Below are positions 52,661 through 64,000 of a stretch of 64,000 bases of DNA, piece by piece. The stretch comes from Selaginella tamariscina (taxonomy: Eukaryota > Streptophyta > Lycopodiopsida > Selaginellales > Selaginellaceae). The notes below the pieces were generated by a model. It made no database searches. It saw nothing but the letters and a program-made list of their open reading frames with translations, and was not told where the DNA came from. The stretch is from the NCBI GenBank assembly GCA_003024785.1, contig PUQB01000071.1, forward strand, positions 434,001-498,000. Direction: 5' to 3'. The position numbers were made by a program, and so were the translations under genes. How positions within the stretch are numbered: position 1 is the stretch's first letter; each line of letters begins with the position of its first letter.

Positions 52661-52769
52661 TTAGTACTACTTAATTATTAATTATTCATTTTTGAAAAAA
52701 AGTCAAGAACACAACCAACTTCAACCATATTAAAAAGTCAAGAACACAACCCAAACCGGCTGCTGTTTA

Positions 52770-53740
52770 AACTTAACCACCACTGCAGCATGACCACTCT
52801 TCACTATCTGCACGTCTAGCACTTCAGATGTGAAACCTCTGTCGCATATAGCATAGTCGATCCTGCAAAATATATATTAAAATTAATATATTTCTTACGG
52901 CATATACTATTACATAATTAAAAGTGTAACTATATTATAGACATGTGTGCATATATATGTGTGTGTGTGTGGATGTGAAAAATTTAAACCCGAAAATTCA
53001 GCACATATATTTACATAGAGGAAATATAGATGATGCATATATCTATCGATAATAACATAGTCAATCCTGCAAAATATAATATAAGTATTATACTTCTTAG
53101 TATAATCTTATTATAATAACATGTGTGAATAATATGTATTTAGTACAATGTACATATACATACATAGACACATAAATGGATATACAGTCTCTATTATAGT
53201 TATGGACATATATTTGCCCTATATATAGAACATACGTGTGTGTGTGTGTGTGCATGCTTACAGTATATACTCAGTGAAAATATCCGATATAAATTTGTGC
53301 AACAGTTCTAGTATATATAATACAAATGTAAACATTATTAGTTAACACGCAAATATATAAATTAACGGTTTAATTAATTACCTTAAACCTTCCTTAGTTC
53401 CAGACAGAATATACCTCCTGTTCATCCGGATGAAAGTAACGGTATAAATCCGTGAATTTATTTAGAAATGAATTCGCTCTTCGGAAACAATTAATTATTA
53501 ATATTAATAACTGAAAAATTTAAACTTAAATAGTCAATTTAGATTATATTATAGTTAAATAATAAATTGTTATTAAGTAAAATAATTTATTTAGGTTTAA
53601 TAAAGAAAATTGATATTTAAAAACCTTCACAGTAGATTCCTTCTATTTTCCACTTCTTATGCGCAATATTAGAGTCTCCCACCACAAGAATATGCTTTCC
53701 AGAGTTTACTATATCCCAGCCTGAAAATCTACAAAGTATA
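52770..53740 (-). pseudogene. Inverted partial copy of the EEP (APE2-like) gene
   Basis: The minus strand repeats 43.7-44.7 kb: exon GWDIVNSGKHILVVGDSNIA near 53715-53630, exon LNKFTDLYRYFHPDE near 53465-53385, the two IDY blocks (53071 and 52866), and YAICDRGFTSEVLDVQIVKS followed by GHAAVV (52860-52770). Here the VVGDxNIA block is in frame, unlike the plus copy, but the catalytic S-D-H is changed to S-G-H and exons 1-4 are absent. Confidence 0.75.
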
Positions 53741-54522
53741 ACTACACTTACAACTATATTAAATCTTAATGTATAAGTTAATATATTAAAGTTGATTAAT
53801 TTATATTATTATTTAATTATTTATTTAATAAAAAATATAATTTATATATATACACATTTAGTGGCTCTGCCAAAATAAATACACTTCTACGGTGTATACA
53901 TATTTAGTGGCTCCACTAAAATGAATACACTTCCACCATTTTAAATCTAGCTGCATTAGGAGGAAACACCATCATATTTGGGCAAATTAGTAAGTAATTT
54001 AGGAAGGAGCGATATTGTGCATTCTAACCAAACATAATGCTCCTACATGTACAAGTTTCATTAATTAATTTTGAATGCAATTGTAATTTTAATAGAATCT
54101 AAACTAATTTCTGTGTTGGTCCTCCTAAATGTTGCAACTGCTATGTAAATATTTTTTCAGTACATCCTACTCAGTTATTTCTTATTAAATATTTTCATTT
54201 CCTACACTTACTTTTCAGATAATTTCAATAATTATTATTCATGCATTCGGATGGCCATGGGTGTGGGCCCAACAAAATTCCGACGGCCACGTCACTCCGG
54301 CGGATGAAAGTCTAGAGCTGTGCCACTTTTCAGTTGAAATGTCCGTTACATGTCACTAAAAGGTCTACTGCTTGCTGTAAACTTGCTACCTCAAAGCGTG
54401 TCATGTTTAAGTTATATCATGATAGTGGACGTAAAGGGAATAGATGTTTTAGTAGAAATTATTTGAACATATACAGAGAGTACCCATATTTACCAGCGAG
54501 GTTGAATATGATCTCAAACAGA

Positions 54523-54994
54523 CATGATTGCGAAAGCAGTCGCTCTCTTTCTTCTTGTGACGCCCAGTATGGCTGATATGGCCGTCTGGTGGAAACCACG
54601 GTGTTATACGAGCACGCTGTTGTTTCCTCGACGAGCACCAGGGCTCAGAGTGAGTACGGGATGGACCCGTGCAAGCTGCTCCTTTCAGTACATCCTACGC
54701 AGCAGTTGTCAACAACAAGCTCACAACTGGGCCGGACTACAACTCGAGCGAAGCTGGAAGGGCCGTCGGTATATTCGCAGCTCCTGCACCGGGTCTCCTC
54801 TATATCTCCTTCGACCTCAAGGGATGGTAACTTGTTGGGGCGGGATCTATAACGCGACCTCGGCCACCTTCGCAATCACTGGTGGCACCGGGAGCTACCT
54901 CGGAACTTTTGGTAATTTCACTGCTACTCTTGTGAGCGTCAGTCCTCAGGGTAATCTGGTGCTCAGGTATCTCATATATCTCTTTACCTATTGA
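54523..54994 (+). pseudogene. Dirigent-like gene with frame shifts
   Basis: ATG 54524 gives a signal peptide (MIAKAVALFLLVTPSMA). METTVLYEHAVVSSTSTRAQ follows in another frame, then VVNNKLTTGPDYNSSEAGRA and VGIFAAPAPGLLYISFDLKG in a third. Finally YNATSATFAITGGTGSYLGT, FGNFTATLV and GNLVLRYLIYLFTY follow up to TGA 54992-54994. All dirigent elements are present, including the G-G-T-G turn, but at least three frame changes separate them. GC near 50%. It is the best full-length template for the 52.26-kb fragment and a paralogue of the 51.5-kb gene. Confidence 0.75.
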
Positions 54995-55860
54995 AGTGTG
55001 CCTCCTTAAATAAAACTGCCTAAATGTTAATGTCTATTGCCTCCTTTCACATCATCTTCATCCTCTTTTATTGTCTTCTTCATTAGTAAGCTATTTATGT
55101 AATTAAATGACTTGCTCTTTGCACCCATTATATATAGATAAATAGGTTCACATACGTTTTCACCTTAGAATGCATCAAGTCGAGAGGACAGGCGGCATTG
55201 CTATACACACACATCATGCGTGCAGAGTTAAAACAAACACACACACACACACACATTAATATGTGTGTAATGTACACATTTGAAACGGCACAATGCAAAT
55301 AAAGGCTGGATTTTAGTAACAAAACCAAATAATGTTATAAAATAAACGAAGAACATTAATAAGTTTTAAAAGTTTAAAGGTTTACCAAAAAAAAGAAAAA
55401 GAAGGAAAGCAAAGGAGTCATTGCCTCCATTATATACATATATATATACACACACATATTGTGGTTCACATCCAAGTCGAGAATTGTGTTGAGCTATAGG
55501 CACATAATATCGAGTTGGTAATGCAGACTCAATGGTAATGTTTGCCATGGTTTTGATTATTTATCTATAGTAATTTGTCAACACCTCCAAGATCATTAAG
55601 ATGACCGGTAGTGATCATTAACTCATTTTTGCATATAAATAATTTATTTTTGAATTTAATTATTATAAATGTTTTAACTTTTTCTTCACTTTGAATAGAC
55701 AACACATGGTTGGTGAAGCTATGATGATGGTAACTTAATGGTTTTAGTACTTTCAAACTCAAGCATCTCAGAAGATCCAACAACAAGGGTCCCAACAACA
55801 TGCAAACATCAATTTACTAAATGATAATGTAGTAAATGATGAAGCTGATGATGAATTTAC
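54995..55860. other. Intergenic region, no supported gene
   Basis: Short frames on the minus strand (for example 55801-55565) have no domain. A (CA)n run lies at 55236-55255. The 3' part (55660-55860) may already be the leader of the transposase remnant that follows. Confidence 0.4.
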
Positions 55861-57060
55861 TTATCAACGAATGTAGCATGAACATGTCTCTGTGACATAG
55901 AAGTTTTGGAACTTGGTGGGTGAAGTCTTTGGTGGGATAAATTCATGGTGCACTTCTACAATGATAGCTGTTAGAAGAGAAAGTTGAGTTTGTCACAAGA
56001 CACTTTTTTTTGGCTATGCGATGTATTAGCAACTGATATAGATACACATTTTTGACAAGTGGTTCCAATTCTAATATGTGTGGGCCTCACATTGTACAGG
56101 TTGATGAAGAAGTTTGAATTTTTGATACACTTGCAAAGTTGTTTACAATTGGCAAAATTTATAATGGTGGAGATTATATTGGATATAAAAGTAGCAATTA
56201 TGAAATGTCTTGGGCTCAAGATTGAATACCCATTGTCAAAAAGAGGGAATTAAAAAGTTCATGAAAGAGTTTCAAACATTGCAATGCACAATTTTATTGA
56301 ATATTGCCAGAGCAATAAATTATACTCACTTTAAAATTATTCAACCAACATGGAGGTGACTATTTCAATAAAAGGAAATGGTTTAGTTCGATCATGTAGG
56401 CAGTATCAATGCCAACAAACAATTTATTAACATGTATACAAGCTAGCCATGTATATCAAGACTTGTTTATTATTATTTGAATTTAACTTAGTAGAAGATG
56501 TAAAGAGTGCTCATGATAAATAGGTTGGAAGAATCGACATTGTATCAACAAATATACAATTGACAAATACTTCGACAATCACAATTATGAATTATGAATT
56601 GATATGTTCGTTTGTTCCTTGTTGTTAATAAGGGATACTAATTACAGGAGCACGTGATGACTCCATACACATGTATATCAATGCAAGTCGTGGAGATTTT
56701 TTAGTTATTTGTTTTTCAAATTAACATTTAATAATTATTCAAAATGAGTTTAATCGTCAATATTATAAAGCACGAATGATTATCGAACAAAGTTTTGGAT
56801 TGTTAAAATAAAAATTTAGATTACAAGTAAAAGATAAAGTTGGACATCAATCAAATGTTAGTCAAGTTGTTGCATCTTACATAACCTGTTCATAGATCTT
56901 AAGGAGGCAAATATCGAAGAGGAGTTTGAAGAATTAGAATGTGAGATATAATGAAGATAAAAGTGTGGAACTTATATTAATTATGGTGATCTAGAGCACT
57001 TGTAAGGTGAGGATCTTTATACGACAGAGATAGGCACTAAGGTGAGATCAATGTTATCAC
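55860..57060 (+). pseudogene. PIF/Harbinger-type transposase remnant
   Basis: Frame-broken coding traces: EFVTRHFFWLCDV near 55990, VEIILDIKVAIMKCLG near 56165, ITGARDDSIHMY near 56645 and KARMIIEQSFGLLK with KFRLQVKDKVG near 56770-56840. They are followed by a VASYITC block and an acidic tail. The R-M-x-I-E-x-x-F-G-x-L-K pattern is typical of the C-terminal part of DDE_Tnp_4/HARBI1 proteins, and the TGA-D-S segment fits the second catalytic region. Many stops. No terminal repeats were identified. It is diverged from the 13.9-kb element. Confidence 0.6.
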
Positions 57061-57639
57061 AATATGTTTATGCAATTTAAATTTATTTAATGTATCTAAA
57101 TTTTAAACTTTTTGAATTTTTAAATTTTATATAGATATTACATTAAATAGTAATGTAAATGTACTATTACATAACATAAATTTTGTAAGAGCTAGTGTGA
57201 ATGCAACATTCTTAAAGTCATTTTTTTAATTAAGAAAAAAACATAGTATAAATGTAATCACATATAAGTAAATGTGATGATGATATTATTTAAGTGATAG
57301 GTGTGAATGTTCTACCACATAACAATTTTCTTAAGCTTTCTTAAGATTAAGAATAATTAGATTACTTTAAGTTTTATTTTATATGTATTATTTAAACTAT
57401 GTCAAGTATGAGCCTTACAATTATAATGTGTACAAATGGAACTAAGTTATGCTTAAAACTTTAAATATATATGTGTGTATTTTAAATATATTATATGTGC
57501 ATAAATTTTGCATATCCATTTTCAATTCCTCACATTAACTATTGTATATTCATTTATTCAAAACTTATATATATTATATATAAATATGTATATATTTTCA
57601 TGAGTTGTGACACCCTAAATCCTAAACCCTAAACCAGAT

Positions 57640-57862
57640 GCAATCTCCTGAGGACATGTGGAAGATTTGGCATTTGCATAGACGACGGAGAATGCAGCTG
57701 CCCGTCGTCCTTTCATCCTGCTGACGTTTCCGACCGAGCAACACAAGGTATGTTTAGTTATTGAAAAATCCAAGATTGTAAGTGAGCTCTCTAATGCTAC
57801 CTTAGGTGAGCTCGGTGGGACATGCCGTAGAGCTTTGCAGATCGTTGTTCCATTGCAAAAGG
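57640..57862 (+). pseudogene. Cysteine-rich (EGF-like, lectin/receptor type) exon pair
   Basis: 57646-57749 reads LRTCGRFGICIDDGECSCPS, then SFHPADVSDRATQ, ending ACAAG|GTATGT. The C-G-x-F-G-I-C ... C-x-C-P pattern resembles the EGF-like segment of plant G-type lectin/S-domain proteins. After a short intron ending CCTTAG at about 57805, 57806-57861 reads ELGGTCRRALQIVVPLQK before GTATAT. The same intron sequence occurs at 38.61-38.65 kb. No lectin or kinase domain follows. Just upstream is a short CCTAAACCCTAAACC motif. Confidence 0.45.
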
Positions 57863-57869
57863 TATATTG

Positions 57870-58150
57870 GCCCAAATCTTCGAATGTAACATAAATTTAA
57901 TAGCATATTCAACCGATAATGAGACCGAATAGGAAAATGATTGCTGTTTACGATTTTCGATGTTCCAATGAAGAAAATAGTACAAAAATTTCCTCTTTAT
58001 ACAGAAACTTAATAGAGAAAATTGTTCTAAAGGGATCCAACAGTATAATTCTTCATTCAGAAGTATAAAATGTGTTGTTTTCTCCTTTTCTTTATAAAGA
58101 GAGATTTTTGCATTATTTTCCTCACCGGAGCATTAAAAGACATTCGAAAC
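57870..58150. repeat. Small inverted repeat shared with 38.3-38.6 kb
   Basis: GAAAATAGTACAAAAATTTC CTCTTTATA near 57970-57998 is complementary to TATAAAGAGAGATTTTTGCA TTATTTTC near 58094-58121. The same pair in the same arrangement flanks copy B of the foldback family, so the two foldbacks share their upstream neighbour. Confidence 0.6.
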
Positions 58151-61100
58151 AGCATTTCGGTCTCATGTTAATATATATTAACCGACTTTAGCATTTGTTT
58201 CAATGTTTAATGGTCAGAGGTTTTAGCAATTAATCTCAGTCTTTGTATAATAAGTATTTATATTTAAGTATTTTTAAATTAGTTAAATAGTATTTAGAAT
58301 TCAATAAATATTAAGCATAACTTGATTTTTTTATTTTGTTATAAAAAATGGTAAACCCAAAGTCTACCCGCAACACACAGGAGGATGCAGACTTAATGGA
58401 AAACATTTAAATAACTTATGTAAATACTAAATATACTATTATTAAAATATAACATTTTAAATATTAAATATTATAAATTATGTAAATATTATATAATTGA
58501 ATAAGTTAATTTATTATTATTTTAAAAAAACTAACCACTTTTAAGGCTTATTTTAGAAAAAGAAACGGCAAAAGTGATATATTTACACCGGCAAAGGTAA
58601 GTATACTTATAGAATATATATTTATATATGTATGTGTATAAATAAATATATACATGTGTGCATAATTAAGTGGTTTTATTATGTGTTTTTAATGGATTAG
58701 GTGTTTTTTTTATTAAAGAAGAACTGTTAATGGTTGTAATGGAAGGACGTTTCAATATTTTGTTAGCCAAAACACAAGTTGCATATTTGTGAAGTTATAT
58801 TATTATTTTATTTAATTATTAAAGTTTTTTAATTTTTTTAATTGAAGGAGTTCAATTGGTCATGTGCATTTTTGACACTGGGTTCATGCTTAAAGTCATG
58901 CCTGTAGTATTTTATATAATTACACGTACACACACATAAGCATATGTTAAATATTTAAATATATTTATATATATATATATTATACTCACATAAACATGAA
59001 TTAAATGCTAAACATTATTATTATTATTATATATGTGTGTGTATGTGTATTCATATTAATTTTATAGATACATATTTGTGTATTACTATATAACTAAATA
59101 ATCTTGTTTAATAATAATTATATACAAATTAAGTAGAATATAATTTATTAAAATAAATAAATTATTGAATATTTTAAGAAACACTTTCAACATATATGCA
59201 TAACAATTTCATCAGGTGTATCCAACAAGTTAATAATGCTCATTGTGAACACAAATTTTCTGTATATAAAGCAATATAAAAATGAAAAAATAAGTAAGTT
59301 GTGTGTGTAAATAACATAAAGATTTGCTAGGGCAAGAAAATGAAAAATTAAAAAATATAAACTATGAGTTTTATACAACACAAAGTAATGTGTATATATA
59401 TATATATATATATACATATATTACTATTTATATTATATATAAATAAAATATTATATCTAATAATTAAATTTTATTTATGTATTTTTTAGGCTACCATTTT
59501 GTAAGGATTTTACAAATGACAAACTATCTCCCATTGTAATGTATTTCACTTTTCAAATATGTATATGTTCATATATAATAAATGTGAATACATATATATT
59601 CGTAAAATAAAAGACATTGTAAAGGGAGATAGTTTTACAAAAAAATTCTTTTATCATTTGTAAAATCTTAATAAAATGGGAATTTTTTCTATCAATAGCC
59701 TAAAAATACACAAATAATTAGATATAAAGATTTATTATATATAATATAATAGTAGTAATATATATATATACACACACATGCATACATTACTTTGTATTGT
59801 ATAAAATTTATAATCAATATTTCTTAATTTCCTATTTCCCAATTTTAAAAAATCTTTATGTTATTTATATATACACAACTTATTTATATTTCCAATTTCA
59901 TATTACTTCATATACAAAAATTATTATTCACAATGAGCATTATACTCATTATACACTTTATAAAACTGTTATGTCGCATATTAAAAGTGCTTTTAAAAAT
60001 ATTCAACAATATCTATTTATTTAATAAATTATATTCTACCCAACTTATAGGATAATAATTATTATTAAATAAGATTACTTAGTTATATAATAATACACAA
60101 ATATGTACATATAAAATTAATACAAATACATATACATAAATAATAATAATGCTTACTATTTAATACATATTTATATGAATATATATATATATATATCAAT
60201 ATATTTAAATATTTAAATATACGTGTATGTTAATATAAATACCGTTATATGGTTTACAGACCAGATTTTGAGTATGTCCCGTAGTGTTAAAAATGCACCA
60301 AACTCCCACTTCAACTATAAAATTTTTTAAAAATCAAAAAAATTTATAATTAAATAAAAATATAATAATATACCTCCCCAAATGTGCAACTTACATTTTG
60401 ATTAAACAAAATATTAAAACGTTTTTCCATTGTAGCCATCGGCAGCTTTTTCTATAATAAAACAAACACCTGATCCATTTGAAAAATAGATTAAAACCAC
60501 TTAATTATACACATATCGGCTCTTTCAATATGTATATATTTATTTATACACACACATATACATACATATATTTTATAAGTATACTTACCTTGCTGACGTA
60601 AATATAACACGTTTGCCATTATTATTTCTTTCTTCTTCAAAATAAGCCTTAAAAAGTGATTAATTCTTTTTAATAATAATAAATTAACTTATTAAATTAT
60701 ATAATAATTTACACAATTTACTTATATTTAATATTTAAAATGCTATAATATATTTAATATTTACATAAGCTATTTAAATGTTTATCATTAAGTCTATCCT
60801 ACATGTTGCAGGTAGACTTTGGCTTTACCATTTTTTATAACAAAATAAAAAAAAATCAAGTTTTACTTAATATTTATTGAATTCTAAATTTACTATTTAA
60901 CTAATTTAAAAATACTTAAATTTAAATATTAAAACATATTAACCAATATACATTATAATACACTTTGTACAAAAAAATTTAAAAAAAATAGAATATTTTA
61001 TGTTTTTGAAAGAAAAATCGTAGCTTGCTAAAAGACACTGCAAAACTTCTTTTCCTATCTTAATTGAAAATTTATGTATAATTAAAATTCAGTAGTGTTT

Positions 61101-61189
61101 TTGCTTACCGTATAATTTCGTGTTCATACCTATTGATTACAAGTGGGTCTGGATATGTTTTGATGCTTCCATCTGAAATTAACTGGCTC
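58150..61189. mobile_element. Large foldback element, copy C
   Basis: Left arm 58.2-59.57 kb, right arm 59.58-61.19 kb, centre near 59578. It is colinear with copy B, including the left border (AGCATTTCGGTCTCATGTTA). The right arm stops abruptly at about 61189 where the F-box fragment begins (GGCTCAAA|GAGGCCG). Microsatellites (TA)n lie symmetrically near 59.40 and 59.76 kb. It has no transposase. Confidence 0.75.
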
Positions 61190-61512
61190 AAAGAGGCCGT
61201 TTGAAAGGAAACCATCTCACACACCCCAATTGCTGTGGAAGTCAATGGCAAAAACATATTACCCTTGCGTAAAACGCAAAACTTATGACAAATGCCATTC
61301 TCTACATACAAGTACCTCTGAAATGCCGGCCTCTTAGCAATACCTTGACAATGTCCCGCCCGTGTTCCTGTGACCATTGCTGCCTCAAGGAGCGCAATTC
61401 CAAGATCAAGCGCCTCCATGATGTGCACCCCCGCGCAGTCCAGCAGGCTCTGCAAATCGAGCAGCAGAAAGACGCTTACCCACACCTCATCTGCGACTCT
61501 CTCCCACGCCAT
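61105..61512 (-). pseudogene. F-box gene 5' fragment fused to foldback copy C
   Basis: ATG 61512 on the minus strand gives MAWERVADEVWVSVFLLLDL, QSLLDCAG, the best preserved F-box start in the window. The frame slips at the AGGGGTG run (one base fewer), reads an off-frame stretch (IMEALDLGIALLEAAM), returns to the right frame at AFQRYLYVENGICHKFCVLR and ends inside foldback sequence after 135 codons (RYEHEIIR). The Q of W-S-Q-E-H is encoded by CAG (not the TAG seen at 2466), though off frame. The 5' flank to 61.62 kb matches that of the 37.4-kb copy. Confidence 0.75.
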
Positions 61513-61619
61513 TAGTTAAACCTAACCCTAAAAACACGTTGCATCATTTCACATTAAAAGTGGAGATCTAAAGTGTTGAGTGTTATTTTTAAGATATGTT
61601 AAGAATATGAAAATACGCT

Positions 61620-62871
61620 AATTGTAACTTTTGTAATATACTATTATTAAAATATAATATTTTAATATTAAATATAAATAAATTATGTAAATTGTTATAT
61701 AATTTAATAAGTTAATTTATTATTATTTAAAAAGAACTAGCCACTTTTGAGGCTTATTTTAGAGAAAAAAGCAGTACCAACGGCAAAAGTGATATATTTA
61801 GTTAATAGAAATAAGTATACTTATAGGATATATGTATGTATAAATAAATATATACGTGTGTGCATAATTAAGTGGTTTTATTTTATTTTTCAAATGGACT
61901 AGGGTTTCTTTTATTAAAGAGAGTACTGCCAATGGTTATAGTGGAAGGACGTTTGAATATTTTGTTTAACCAAAACGCAAATTGCACATTTGTGGTATTT
62001 TTATTTAATTATTAAAGTTTTTTAATTTTTATAGTTAAAGAGGGAATTCGGTTAGTCATGTGCATTTTGAACAATATGATTCATGCTTAAAGTCTGGCCT
62101 GTAAAGTATTCTATATTTAATATACATGTACACACACATAAGCATATGTTAAATATTTAAATATATTGATATACATATATATACTCACCATAAGCATGAA
62201 TTAAATGTTAAGCATTATTATTATTATATATGTGTGTATGTGTATTCATATAATTTATAATATTTATGTATTACTGTAGAACTAAATATTTTTGTTTAAT
62301 AATAATAATTATGTTGTAAGTTAGCAGAATATAATTTGTTAAAACAAATAAATTATTGAATATTTTAAAAAACACTTTCAACATATATACATAATAGCTC
62401 CATCATGTATATCTGTAAAAATAACATAAGGATTTGCTAAGGTGAGGAAATAAAAAATTAGGAAATATAGGCTATGAGTTTATATAACACAGAGTAATGT
62501 AATATATATATATATATATATATATACATACATACATTATTATTTATATTATATATAAATAAAACATTATATTTAGTAATTAAGCTTTATTTATATAATT
62601 TTTAAGTTGTTGGGATTTTACAAATGACAAACTGTCTCCCATTATAATGTGTTTCACTTTTTAAGTATGTATATGTTCACATTTAATAAATGTGAATATA
62701 CACATTTCCCTAAAATGAAAACATTGTAAGGGGAGATAATTTTACAAAAAAAATTCTTTTGTCATTTGTAAAACCCTAATAAAATAGGGTTTTTTTTCGT
62801 CAATGGCCTAAAAAATACACAAATAATTAGATATAAATGTTTTATTTATATATAATATAAATAATAATGTA

Positions 62872-62923
<52 letters not shown>

Positions 62924-64000
62924 TATACATTACTCTGTATTATATAAAATTCATAACCGATATTTTCTAATTTCTCATTTTTTCGCTCTAGAAAATCCTT
63001 ATGTTATTTACACAACACACACACACAACTTACTTATTTCTTCATTTTCATGTTGTTTCATATGCAAAAAATTATTATTCATAATGAGTATTACTAGCTG
63101 ATTAAATACACCCGATAGAACTATTACACATGCATGTTGGAAGTGTTTTCTTAAAATATTTAGCAATATCTATTTGTTTTGACAGATTGTATTCTATTCA
63201 ACTTACAAAATAATAATAATTATTAAACAAGATTACTTAATTTTATAATAATACACAAATATGTACATATCAAATTAATACAAATACACATACACAAATA
63301 ATAATAATGCTTAACATTTAAAACATGCTTATGTGAGCATATATATGTATATTAATATATTTAAATATTTAACGCATCCTTATATATGTGTATATTAATA
63401 TAATATAGTTATATGGTTTACAGACCAGACTTTGAGCATGTACTACAATGTAAAAAATGTACATGACCGATCGAACTCCCTCTTCAACTATAAAATCAGA
63501 AAACTTTAATAATTAAATAAAAATATAATAATATACTTCCGCAAATGTGCAACTTGTAGTTTGATTAAATAAAATATTAAAACATTTTTCCATTGTAGCC
63601 ATTGGCAACTCTCTCTTTAATAAAACAAACACCTAATCCATATGAAAAACAAAAATAAAAACCACTTAATTATGCACATATGAATTTAACACACATATAC
63701 ATACATATATCTTATAAGTATACTTACCTCTGCCCACATAAATATAACATGTTTGTCATCATTATTTCTTCTTCTTTAAAATAAGCCTTAATTCTTTCTT
63801 AATAATAAAATTAACTTATTAACTTATACATAATTTACTTATATTTAATACTTAAAATGCTATATTTTAATAATAATATATTTAGTATTTACATAAGTTA
63901 TTTAAATATTTACTGTTAGGTCTGTACTTGCTATGTGTTGTGGGTAGACTTTGGCTTTACCATTTTCTATAACAAAATGAAAAAAATCAAGTTTTGCTTA
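61620..64000. mobile_element. Large foldback element, copy D (cut by window end)
   Basis: It starts inside the left arm (ACTATTATTAAAATATAATA) just after the F-box flank. The centre is near 62688 (GTATATGTTCACATTTAATA), and the right arm runs to the end of the window (CCATTTTCTATAACAAAATG). (TA)n runs sit near 62.50 and 62.88 kb in mirror positions. It is adjacent to copy C, separated only by the F-box fragment. Confidence 0.75.

Noticed and set aside
1-64000. tRNA or rRNA genes
   Set aside because: No A-box/B-box pair with a cloverleaf and no conserved rRNA stretch was seen. The TGGTATCAGAGC match at 34980 is a retrotransposon primer-binding site, not a tRNA.

Overview
The window looks like nuclear DNA of a land plant. 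It is AT-rich, has GT-AG introns, F-box genes, dirigent-like genes, a SERK-type LRR fragment, a sacsin-like gene ending in a RING finger, and plant-type Ty1/copia, Ty3/gypsy, TRIM and PIF/Harbinger elements. I cannot name the species; a non-seed plant is possible but unproven. No tRNA, rRNA, CRISPR array or prokaryotic gene organisation was seen.

Layout. 1-2.3 kb is AT-rich intergenic DNA. 2.3-3.6 kb is a (+) F-box gene broken by an in-frame stop; with its 3' flank (to about 4.8 kb) it is repeated in inverted orientation at 29.5-37.4 kb, and a third partial copy lies at 61.1-61.5 kb. 5.4-7.7 kb is a decayed gypsy polyprotein. 8.6-9.15 kb is an inverted fragment of the sacsin-like gene. 11.85-13.4 kb is one arm of a repeat family that recurs as large foldback elements at 39-42, 48.4-49.8, 58.2-61.2 and 61.6-64 kb. 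13.93-15.0 kb is a PIF/Harbinger transposon with a 3-bp target duplication. 15.4-25.25 kb is a multi-exon sacsin-like gene (about 24 recognisable exons) ending in a C3HC4 RING; it carries several apparent one-base frame shifts. 25.3-28.2 kb holds a 165-codon basic ORF fused to part of an LTR and followed by a poly(A) tract, then a tandem LTR-internal-LTR-internal-LTR array of a small (TRIM-like) element in the opposite orientation. 28.66-29.33 kb is a SERK-like LRR fragment. 29.5-37.4 kb is the inverted F-box copy, interrupted by a rearranged copia element (30.9-33.86 kb) and by an almost textbook short copia insertion (34.84-37.30 kb, 140-bp LTRs, 5-bp target duplication).

38.7-39.0 kb is a MITE. 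42.8-44.7 kb is a broken EEP-fold (APE2-like) nuclease gene, with an inverted partial copy at 52.8-53.7 kb. Next to it are an ankyrin remnant containing a perfect 42-bp palindrome (44.7-45.0 kb, minus) and an F-box ORF (45.0-45.3 kb). Three dirigent-like loci lie at 51.5-55.0 kb. 55.9-57.1 kb is another PIF-type transposase remnant and 57.65-57.86 kb a cysteine-rich lectin/receptor-like exon pair.

The genes do not form a pathway. The window reads as an accessory, transposon-shaped region where host genes have been copied in inverted orientation, broken and captured. The least explained items are the LTR-fused poly(A)-tailed ORF, the foldback family with its gene-like splice signals, the inverted block inside one TRIM unit, and the GT-rich 5' / CA-rich 3' composition of many introns. 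The repeated one-base frame offsets could be real decay or assembly indels; the sequence alone cannot decide.
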